From positions 62,001-126,000 of the forward strand of contig NZ_PGGO01000009.1 of the NCBI RefSeq assembly GCF_003010955.1: 64,000 nucleotides of DNA, given 5' to 3'. The stretch is from Phyllobacterium brassicacearum (lineage in GTDB: Bacteria > Pseudomonadota > Alphaproteobacteria > Rhizobiales > Rhizobiaceae). The notes beneath the pieces were generated by a model. That model ran no database searches. It had not been told where the DNA came from and was given only the letters and a program-made list of their open reading frames with translations. Each line of letters opens with the position of its first letter. Within the stretch, counting starts at the first letter, position 1. A program made the position numbers and the translations under genes. This document shows positions 57,743 through 64,000 of the stretch, piece by piece.

Positions 57743-58144
57743 TTAGATAGCCTTGAGTATGGCGTTCGCAAAGTCCCTTGCGTCTTTTTCGCCGTAGGGT
57801 TCGCGCGTGCCGTGTCCCCAGACTGGGCCGGGCCAAGCGGGATCGCCGGTATTGCGGGCGATCACATGCAGGTGCAACTGGCGGACGATATTGCCGAGCG
57901 CTCCGGTATTGATCTTTTCGCAGTTGACGACAGCTTTCAACGCCTGTGCTGCGATCCCGGTTTCAAAGGTCAGCATCGTCTGATCAAGCGGCGTAAGCTC
58001 GTGAATTTCGCAGATGCCAGGACGTTGCGGCACGAGGATGAGCCACGGCCAGCGGCGGTCATTCATCAGGCGCAGATCGCAGAGGCCCAGCCTTGCAATG
58101 GAAAATGTGTCTGCTGCAAGTTTGCTGTCGAGCGTAAAAACCAT
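57743..58144 (-). CDS. HIT-family protein, one His replaced
   Basis: A 133-residue histidine-triad fold protein. The catalytic loop reads QLHLHVIAR, so the usual first His of HxHxH is Gln, while the middle (catalytic) and last His stay. This Gln variant is typical of a group of alphaproteobacterial HIT proteins. A nucleotide hydrolase/transferase role is likely; substrate unknown. GGATGA lies before the ATG. On the same strand as nudC, 54 bases upstream of its start. Confidence 0.9.
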   Translation of the reverse strand: MVFTLDSKLAADTFSIARLGLCDLRLMNDRRWPWLILVPQRPGICEIHELTPLDQTMLTFETGIAAQALKAVVNCEKINTGALGNIVRQLHLHVIARNTGDPAWPGPVWGHGTREPYGEKDARDFANAILKAI

Positions 58145-58212
58145 GATTCATCCTAGATAACAGTTTTTTCGCCGTTCCGCTTGCTTTTTGCGTGTGAATT
58201 GACGATATGAGC

Positions 58213-58313
58213 CTCGGGAGGTTGGTGGTGGACGAGCCACTCGCCAACCGGGTCAGGTCCGGAAGGAAGCAGCCCCAACGAGCCAGGCACGGGTCGCCGT
58301 GCCAGCCTCCCAC
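58213..58313 (+). ncRNA. ffs: 4.5S signal recognition particle RNA
   Basis: The core GGTCAGGTCCGGAAGGAAGC (58251-58270) then AGCC is the SRP RNA domain IV that binds Ffh. The outer helix GGGAGG.../...CCTCCC closes the RNA (58216 and 58307). The size of about 100 bases is typical of the short bacterial form. The gene lies directly upstream of dnaX, the usual alphaproteobacterial position. End points are approximate. Confidence 0.95.
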
Positions 58314-58432
58314 CCTTTCTTCTTGCAACCTTGCCTGTGTCAAAGCCATCAAGCGGCATTGACGCTGCGGTGCACGGCGGTCCAAACTTGCACCGCACGC
58401 GAGAAGTCAATGCAGGAGCGGAATTGAACGCG

Positions 58433-60253
58433 ATGGACACGAAAACGCCAGACAGCGCCTATCGCGTGCTCGCCCGCAAATATCGCCCGCAGAATTTTGA
58501 CGACCTGATCGGTCAGGAGCCGATGGTCCGCACGTTGACCAATGCGTTCGAGACCGGACGCATCGCCCAGGCGTGGATGCTGACCGGGGTGCGCGGTGTC
58601 GGCAAGACCACGACGGCCCGAATTCTGGCGCGAGCGCTCAACTACAAGACCGCTGATATCGAAAAGCCGACCATCGATCTGACAGTGCCGGGCGAACATT
58701 GCCAGGCGATCATGGAAGGCCGCCATGTCGACGTGATCGAGATGGATGCCGCCTCGCATACGGGTATCGATGATATTCGTGAGATCATCGAGCAGGTGCG
58801 CTACCGCCCGGTGTCGGCACGCTACAAGGTCTATATCATCGACGAAGTGCACATGCTCTCCAACCAGGCCTTCAACGGTCTGTTGAAAACACTGGAAGAA
58901 CCACCACCCCATGTGAAATTCATCTTCGCAACGACGGAAATCCGCAAGGTTCCGATCACGGTGCTGTCGCGCTGCCAGCGCTTCGACTTGCGCCGCATCG
59001 ACACCAGCGTGCTTACCCGTCATCTCAAGAAGATCGCCGATCTCGAAGCGATTGCCGTGGATGATGCGTCGCTTGCGATGATTGCCCGCGCGGGCGAGGG
59101 ATCCGTGCGTGACTCCTTGTCCATATTCGATCAGGCAATCGCCCATGGTGCGGGCGCTGTCGAGGCGGAGGCTGTCCGTTCCATGCTGGGCCTTGCCGAT
59201 CGTGCCCGCATCATCGACCTGTTCGAGATGCTGATGGCCGGCGATGTTGCTTCGGCATTGCGCGAGTTTCGTGCGCAGTATGATGTCGGCGCCGATCCGA
59301 GCGTTGTGCTTACCGACCTTGCCGATTTCAATCACCTGGTGACGCGTATCCGTTTCACTCCGGATGTGGCCGATGACATTTCGCTGTCGGAAGACGAGAG
59401 GACACGCGGCCGGGATTTTGCCGAGAAGCTATCCATCCGCGTTCTGTCCCGTACCTGGCAAATGCTGCTGAAGGGCATTGCCGAGGTCGACAGTTCGAGC
59501 CGTCCGGTGCAGTCAGCAGAAATGCTGCTGATCCGCCTGGCTCACGCCGCTGACCTTCCCACACTCGATGAGGCTTTGAAATCGCTTGAGGAAGGCGGAA
59601 CGCTCTCCACTCAAACGCCGCGCGCCGACAGCCCCCGTCCGGGCAATGGTGGTGCAACCATGGCGCGTCCTGCACCAGCGGATGTGGTCGCTTCGTCACG
59701 TGGTTCGGTCAATTCCAATGGCGGCGCCACAATGCGTCTCGTCGAACCTGCGGCAAGGCCTGAGCCGATCGTTCCACCGCAATCGGTCGTTGAGGAAACG
59801 GCGCCAACGGTGCCGGTTAACAGCATCGATGATATTATCGCGCTCGCAGACAAGCAGCGCAACATGCAGTTCAAGATCATGGTCAAGAACTGCGTGCGGC
59901 TTGTCAGCCTCAAGCCTGGCCGGCTTGAGATCAACCTGACCGACAATGCGCCGAAGACGCTTCTGACCGACCTGTCGCAGAAGCTGAGCGACTGGACCGG
60001 TATCCGCTGGATGGTATCGCTGTCGCGCGAGCAGGGCGCAGCAACGATCAGCGAAACCGAAACGGCGAAACGCGACTCTTTGTTGAGTGATGCGCGCGCT
60101 GATCCTGATGTCGCGGCGATCCTGGCGAAATTCCCCGGCGCCAAGATCATCAATGTGCGCATCTCGACGCCTGCCGGACAGGCCGATGGCGAAATGACAA
60201 GTGGTTCGATGCCCGGTGATGATACACTGGCACCGGCCGAAGAAGACGACTGA
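58433..60253 (+). CDS. dnaX: DNA polymerase III subunit gamma/tau
   Basis: A 606-residue clamp-loader ATPase. AAA+ core (about 10-240): [21 protein letters not shown], Walker [39 protein letters not shown], sensor region TVLSRCQRF. Middle lid domain (about 240-380) and a C-terminal tau part (about 380-606) with a low-complexity linker (about 395-470). No A-rich slippery site like that of E. coli dnaX is seen, so only the full-length tau form is expected. ATG 58433 is chosen for homology; AGGAGC is a little far. ybaB follows after 16 bases. Confidence 0.95.
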   Translation: MDTKTPDSAYRVLARKYRPQNFDDLIGQEPMVRTLTNAFETGRIAQAWMLTGVRGVGKTTTARILARALNYKTADIEKPTIDLTVPGEHCQAIMEGRHVDVIEMDAASHTGIDDIREIIEQVRYRPVSARYKVYIIDEVHMLSNQAFNGLLKTLEEPPPHVKFIFATTEIRKVPITVLSRCQRFDLRRIDTSVLTRHLKKIADLEAIAVDDASLAMIARAGEGSVRDSLSIFDQAIAHGAGAVEAEAVRSMLGLADRARIIDLFEMLMAGDVASALREFRAQYDVGADPSVVLTDLADFNHLVTRIRFTPDVADDISLSEDERTRGRDFAEKLSIRVLSRTWQMLLKGIAEVDSSSRPVQSAEMLLIRLAHAADLPTLDEALKSLEEGGTLSTQTPRADSPRPGNGGATMARPAPADVVASSRGSVNSNGGATMRLVEPAARPEPIVPPQSVVEETAPTVPVNSIDDIIALADKQRNMQFKIMVKNCVRLVSLKPGRLEINLTDNAPKTLLTDLSQKLSDWTGIRWMVSLSREQGAATISETETAKRDSLLSDARADPDVAAILAKFPGAKIINVRISTPAGQADGEMTSGSMPGDDTLAPAEEDD

Positions 60254-60269
60254 CGAACAGGAGCTCCCC

Positions 60270-60593
60270 ATGCGTGACATTATGGGCATGATGAAACAGG
60301 CGAAGGAAATGCAGGCCAAGATGGCGGCCATGCAGGAAGAGATCGCTGCACTCGAAGCCGAGGGACATGCGGGCGGCGGCCTCGTCACCGTCAAGCTGTC
60401 CGGCAAGGGTGCCCTGACCGGGCTGACCATCGATCCGTCGCTGTTCAAGGAAGACGACATCGAGGTCATCGAAGACTTGATCATCGCTGCCCATAACGAA
60501 GCCAAGGCGAAGGTCGAGGCGATTATGGCGGAAAAGACGCAGGCCCTGACTGCCGGTCTGCCGATACCGCCAGGTTTCAAGCTGCCGTTCTAA
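60270..60593 (+). CDS. ybaB: YbaB/EbfC nucleoid-associated protein
   Basis: A 107-residue DNA-binding protein: [32 protein letters not shown] forms the long coiled-coil helix, then [23 protein letters not shown] the beta part. It dimerises into a tweezer-like shape and binds DNA. AGGAG precedes the ATG. The dnaX-ybaB-recR order is conserved, but recR is 434 bases away here. Confidence 0.95.
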   Translation: MRDIMGMMKQAKEMQAKMAAMQEEIAALEAEGHAGGGLVTVKLSGKGALTGLTIDPSLFKEDDIEVIEDLIIAAHNEAKAKVEAIMAEKTQALTAGLPIPPGFKLPF

Positions 60594-61027
60594 CGGTCAG
60601 CAAACAACCACAAGTTTGTTGGAAAGAGCATTGATATTGACTATATTGCTCTTGGAGTGGGGAACGAGCTCTCGCCCGTCCCCCTTTCTAATTTTGTAAA
60701 ATGAACCGGAATGTCAGTGTCCAGCTGGTCCGGGTTCTTTTTACGATGAGAGTGATGCTAAACGGAAAAATCCGCATAACTTCATCTCCAAGTTCGATGG
60801 CAAGGCCTGTTACCGCAGTCGGGTAGCCCATCTTCCCGATGCATCGGCTGGTACGATGCTGCTGCTTTACCTCGAACCGTACTCACGCACGGTTTGATCA
60901 TTGCCTGACCATTGATGTGCCGCAACGCATGCAGGGTTGTACTTTTCGAGCGAGCCATTTGCGGCGGTTGTCGTCCGCAGCGCGCTCTTTGATTCCCTAA
61001 AGTTGCAAATTGATCTAAACCGTCGCT
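60594..61027. other. gap between ybaB and recR with terminator-like hairpins
   Basis: Two hairpins sit in the first 150 bases: GGGGAACG (60659-60666) facing CGTCCCC (60677-60683), then GAACCGGA (60703-60710) facing TCCGGGTTC (60729-60737) with CTTTTT after it. These would end dnaX-ybaB transcription. The remaining bases (about 60770-60990) show no ORF with a ribosome binding site. Dyad AACCGT/ACGGTT near 60880 is unexplained. A recR promoter must lie in this region. Confidence 0.45.
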
Positions 61028-61633
61028 ATGTCGAAACGAATCGCCGGTCCCGAAATTGAGCGTCTGATCCAGCTCCTGGCCAAAGTGCCGGGGCTCGGGC
61101 CGCGCTCGGCGCGCCGGGCCGCGCTGCATCTCATCAAGAAGAAAGAGGCCCTGCTGATCCCGCTTGGCTCGGCCATGCAGGAAGCGGCCGACAAGGTGCG
61201 CGTCTGCTCGACCTGTGGCAATGTCGACACCTCCGACCCCTGCATGATCTGCACGGATTCGCGTCGTGAGCGTGCGACGCTGATCGTCGTGGAAGATGTC
61301 TCGGATCTCTGGGCATTGGAGCGCGCTGGTTCCATGAATGTGCGTTACCATGTGCTGGGTGGACGCCTGTCTCCGCTCGATGGCATTGGACCCGATGATC
61401 TCAACATAGCGACGCTCGTTAGCCGGGTGACGGAGGGAGACATCAAAGAAGTCATCCTTGCCGTAAACGCGACGGTCGAGGGCCAGACTACCGCGCATTA
61501 CATCACCGATCAGCTTGCGGGCCTCGATGTACGCATTACCCGATTGGCTCACGGCGTGCCGGTGGGCGGCGAACTGGATTATCTCGACGAAGGAACATTG
61601 GCAGCGGCATTGCGTGCCCGCACGTCATTTTAG
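61028..61633 (+). CDS. recR: RecR, recombination mediator
   Basis: A 201-residue protein of the RecFOR pathway: helix-hairpin-helix ([20 protein letters not shown], about 14-33), C4 zinc finger ([16 protein letters not shown], about 59-74) and Toprim domain (about 80-175, [14 protein letters not shown]). The zinc finger is intact. It works with RecF (21641) and RecO. The upstream spacer is unusually long. Confidence 0.96.
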   Translation: MSKRIAGPEIERLIQLLAKVPGLGPRSARRAALHLIKKKEALLIPLGSAMQEAADKVRVCSTCGNVDTSDPCMICTDSRRERATLIVVEDVSDLWALERAGSMNVRYHVLGGRLSPLDGIGPDDLNIATLVSRVTEGDIKEVILAVNATVEGQTTAHYITDQLAGLDVRITRLAHGVPVGGELDYLDEGTLAAALRARTSF

Positions 61634-61645
61634 GGAGAACAGGGC

Positions 61646-62902
61646 TTGAGCAAGAGCAATTGGAGACTTGGCCTCGCTGCAGGGATTGCAATGGCCTTTG
61701 CTTTCTGTTCGAACCAGGGCTTCGCGGCTTCAAAATCCGAAATTGAAGCACAGTTTCAAATTTGGCTTGCCAATGATCTTTGGCCCGAGGCCAAGGCGAA
61801 GGGCATTTCCAAAGCAACTTTCGACCAGGCTTTTGCCGGTGTCACGCTCAACTTCGATCTGCCGGACCTCGTCATGCCGGGAGAAGAGCCGAAGACGCCG
61901 CAAAAGCAGGCCCAATCCGAGTTCGGCTCCCCCGGTAAATATTTCAACACCAAGACTGTTAACGCCGTCACGTCCGGGGGGACTGCGCGCGCCGGCCAAT
62001 ATGGGCGGATCCTGAAGGCGGTTGAAAGCAAGTATGGCGTGCCCGGAGAGATCGCCCTTGCGATCTGGGGCCGCGAGAGCGGGTTTGGCAGCGTCAAGAT
62101 TCCCTACAACGCCTTTACGGTGCTTGGCACCAAGGCGTTCATGGCGACGCGCAAGGACATGTTCCGCGGCGAGCTTGTCGCAGCGCTGGAGATCATCGAG
62201 AAGGGCTACATTGGCGCAGGCAGCATGAAAAGCTCATGGGCGGGGGCACTCGGCCAGCCGCAATTCATGCCGACCTCCTATCTTGAACATGCTGTCGATT
62301 TTGACGGTGACGGGAAGCGTGACATCTGGAACTCGGTGCCGGATACGCTTGGTTCGATTGCACATTATCTTGCGCAGTATGGCTGGCAGCGTGGCCGCGA
62401 CTGGGGCTATGAGGTCAATGTGCCAGAGAGCGTCAGTTGTGCGCTCGAAGGACCGGATCAAGGCAAGCCTTTCGCGGCATGGGCCAAGCTCGGCATTGCC
62501 CGTGTTAACGGCAAGCCATTTCCGTCCGGCGAAACCAAACGCGAGGGCTTTCTGTTGATGCCGGCGGGCCGGCATGGTCCAGCTTTCATCGTCACCAAGA
62601 ATTTCTACGTGCTCAAGGAATACAATATGAGCGATCTCTATGCGCTGTTTATCGGCCATGCCGGGGATCGTATCGCACATGGCGCGGCAGAATTCTCGGC
62701 AGGCTGGGGTGATGTAGGCGGCCTCTATCGCTCCGACATCGCCGGTCTGCAAAAGACGCTGGAAAAGAAGGGCTACGATGCGGGCGGCGCGGATGGATTC
62801 CCTGGCTTCAAGACACGCCGATCCATAGGCGACTGGCAGGCCAAACAAGGCATGGCGCCAACCTGCTTTCCCGACAAGGATCTGATCAAGGCAATTGGCT
62901 GA
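61646..62902 (+). CDS. lytic murein transglycosylase, MltB type
   Basis: A 418-residue secreted enzyme. Signal peptide (about 1-28, MAFAFCSNQGFAAS) and an SLT_2/MltB domain (about 33-330) with the catalytic Glu in IWGRESGFG (about E144) and ALGQPQFMPTSYL, then a C-terminal peptidoglycan-binding domain (about 350-410: LYRSDIAGLQKTLEKKGYDAGG). It cleaves glycan strands to anhydro-muropeptides. The start codon is a TTG at 61646, with GGGAG nine bases upstream; no ATG gives a full signal peptide. Confidence 0.92.
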   Translation: MSKSNWRLGLAAGIAMAFAFCSNQGFAASKSEIEAQFQIWLANDLWPEAKAKGISKATFDQAFAGVTLNFDLPDLVMPGEEPKTPQKQAQSEFGSPGKYFNTKTVNAVTSGGTARAGQYGRILKAVESKYGVPGEIALAIWGRESGFGSVKIPYNAFTVLGTKAFMATRKDMFRGELVAALEIIEKGYIGAGSMKSSWAGALGQPQFMPTSYLEHAVDFDGDGKRDIWNSVPDTLGSIAHYLAQYGWQRGRDWGYEVNVPESVSCALEGPDQGKPFAAWAKLGIARVNGKPFPSGETKREGFLLMPAGRHGPAFIVTKNFYVLKEYNMSDLYALFIGHAGDRIAHGAAEFSAGWGDVGGLYRSDIAGLQKTLEKKGYDAGGADGFPGFKTRRSIGDWQAKQGMAPTCFPDKDLIKAIG

Positions 62903-62968
62903 AGATTCACTTCGTTCTCATATCGAAACGCTCTAGATTGGTAGAGGATTGAGAGTGGGAGCCGCATC

Positions 62969-64000
62969 ATGCCAGCCAACGAGCGATCAAAACACATCAC
63001 CGAAGGCGTCGCACGTTCGCCCAATCGGGCCATGTACTATGCACTTGGTTATGAGAAAGGGGATTTCGACAAGCCGATGATCGGCATCGCCAATGGGCAC
63101 TCGACAATCACGCCCTGCAATGCTGGCCTCCAGCCATTGGCCGATGCGGCTGTCGCTGCGGTCAAGGCGGCTGGCGGCAATCCGCAAATCTTCGGCACCC
63201 CAACCATTTCCGATGGCATGGCGATGGGCACGGAAGGGATGAAGTATTCGCTGATATCGCGTGAGGTCATTGCCGACTGCATCGAGACCTGCGTCAATGG
63301 CCAGTGGATGGACGGGGTTCTCGTGATCGGGGGCTGCGACAAGAACATGCCCGGCGGCATGATAGCCATTGCCCGCACCAATGTCCCTGCCATCTATGTC
63401 TATGGCGGCACCATCAAGCCTGGCAAGTGGAAGGGCAAGGACCTTTCTATCGTGTCCTCTTTCGAAGCTGTCGGCTCTTTCATGGCAGGGAAGATGAGCG
63501 AGGAGGATTTTGAGGGCATCGAACGCCACGCCTGTCCCTCGACCGGCTCTTGCGGCGGTATGTATACCGCCAACACGATGAGTTCGGCCTTCGAAGCGCT
63601 AGGCATGTCGCTGATGTCTTCGTCAACCATGGCCAATCCCGATGCGGAAAAAGTCGACAGCACCGCTGAATCGGCACGCGTGCTGGTTGAGGCCGTGCGC
63701 AGGAATATCCGGCCGCGCGACATCATCACCCGCAAATCGATCGAGAATGCCGTGGCGCTGATCATGGCGACCGGCGGCTCTACCAATGGGGTACTGCATT
63801 TCCTGGCCATCGCCCATGCTGCGGAGGTGGAATGGACACTGGACGATTTCGAACGGGTGCGCCGGAAGGTTCCGGTGCTCTGCAACCTGCGTCCGTCGGG
63901 GCAGTATATGGCTGTGGACCTGCATAAGGTCGGGGGTATACCGCAGGTACTGAAGATCCTGTTGAATGCGGGCCTTCTGCATGGCGATTGCCTGACGATT
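62969..64000 (+). CDS. ilvD: dihydroxy-acid dehydratase, N-terminal 344 residues
   Basis: The window ends inside this gene. The first 344 residues show the IlvD pattern: [22 protein letters not shown] (first cluster Cys), [13 protein letters not shown] (second Cys and the carbamylated Lys region) and [18 protein letters not shown] (third Cys). It makes the 2-oxo acid precursors of valine and isoleucine with an Fe-S cluster. The start at 62969 lies behind GAGTGGGAG. The C-terminal half is outside. Confidence 0.96.
   Translation, partial: MPANERSKHITEGVARSPNRAMYYALGYEKGDFDKPMIGIANGHSTITPCNAGLQPLADAAVAAVKAAGGNPQIFGTPTISDGMAMGTEGMKYSLISREVIADCIETCVNGQWMDGVLVIGGCDKNMPGGMIAIARTNVPAIYVYGGTIKPGKWKGKDLSIVSSFEAVGSFMAGKMSEEDFEGIERHACPSTGSCGGMYTANTMSSAFEALGMSLMSSSTMANPDAEKVDSTAESARVLVEAVRRNIRPRDIITRKSIENAVALIMATGGSTNGVLHFLAIAHAAEVEWTLDDFERVRRKVPVLCNLRPSGQYMAVDLHKVGGIPQVLKILLNAGLLHGDCLTI

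Noticed and set aside
58433-60253. Programmed frameshift in dnaX giving a gamma subunit
   Set aside because: No A-rich slippery heptamer was seen in the region where it would be needed.
60860-60920. Possible group II intron domain V-like hairpin (AACCGT/ACGGTT)
   Set aside because: The short dyad alone is not enough; no maturase, no domain VI adenosine region and no boundary could be found.
60782-61552. 256-codon minus-strand frame opposite recR
   Set aside because: It is the antisense shadow of recR over most of its length, with no start signal.

Overview
The window is a chromosomal stretch of an alphaproteobacterium of the order Hyphomicrobiales (Rhizobiales). The evidence is the gene content and the protein flavour: dnaA-dnaN-recF, a Brucella/Mesorhizobium-type second lumazine synthase behind an FMN riboswitch, a Tad/Cpa pilus locus, a usg gene next to an extra groEL, and alphaproteobacterial DnaX and RecR. 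A Phyllobacteriaceae/Brucellaceae member is the best guess, but genus is inference only.

Region 1 (1-21.6 kb) is accessory and metabolic. It holds a LysR/SDR/RidA group, a Tlde1-type (DUF2778) protein, a DUF4087 protein, an acyl-CoA dehydrogenase-fold enzyme divergent from an HxlR-SCP2 regulator and a methyltransferase, and a GYD protein with an SRPBCC/ArsR pair. It also holds the most unusual gene of the window, a single protein joining an adenylation domain, a carrier domain and a membrane acyltransferase (10677-13271). An orphan groEL divergent from usg follows, then a block of small-molecule methyltransferases, a GST and a DoxX-like protein, and a DUF1254/DUF1214 protein. Two genes here are broken: an MFS transporter with an internal deletion (9376-10486), and a truncated L-lactate permease carrying a nonsense codon and a 38-bp tandem duplication (18867-19795).

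Region 2 (21.6-29.9 kb) is core genome: recF, dnaN and dnaA, an 860-bp AT-rich gene-free segment, rpsT, an enoyl-CoA hydratase, mutM and deoB. Region 3 (29.9-41.9 kb) is a complete Tad (tight adherence) type IVc pilus locus. Pilin (flp), prepilin peptidase (cpaA), cpaB, the secretin cpaC, cpaD, cpaE, the ATPase cpaF, tadB and tadC lie on the plus strand. Two TadE-type pseudopilins and a free-standing secretin N-domain protein are divergent from them, and the TPR lipoprotein tadD converges at the far end across a strong terminator.

Region 4 (41.9-54.1 kb) carries pepA, a MarR-NlpC/P60 pair, riboswitch-controlled ribH2, and a six-gene, stop-start overlapping Yej-type peptide ABC transporter operon. 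That operon has two tandem binding proteins and ends in a hydroxypyruvate reductase. Region 5 (54.1-64 kb) is again core: a membrane cytochrome c, kdsB-pheA, nudC, a HIT protein, the 4.5S SRP RNA, dnaX-ybaB, recR, a lytic transglycosylase and the start of ilvD. I saw no tRNA, rRNA, CRISPR array or intact insertion sequence.
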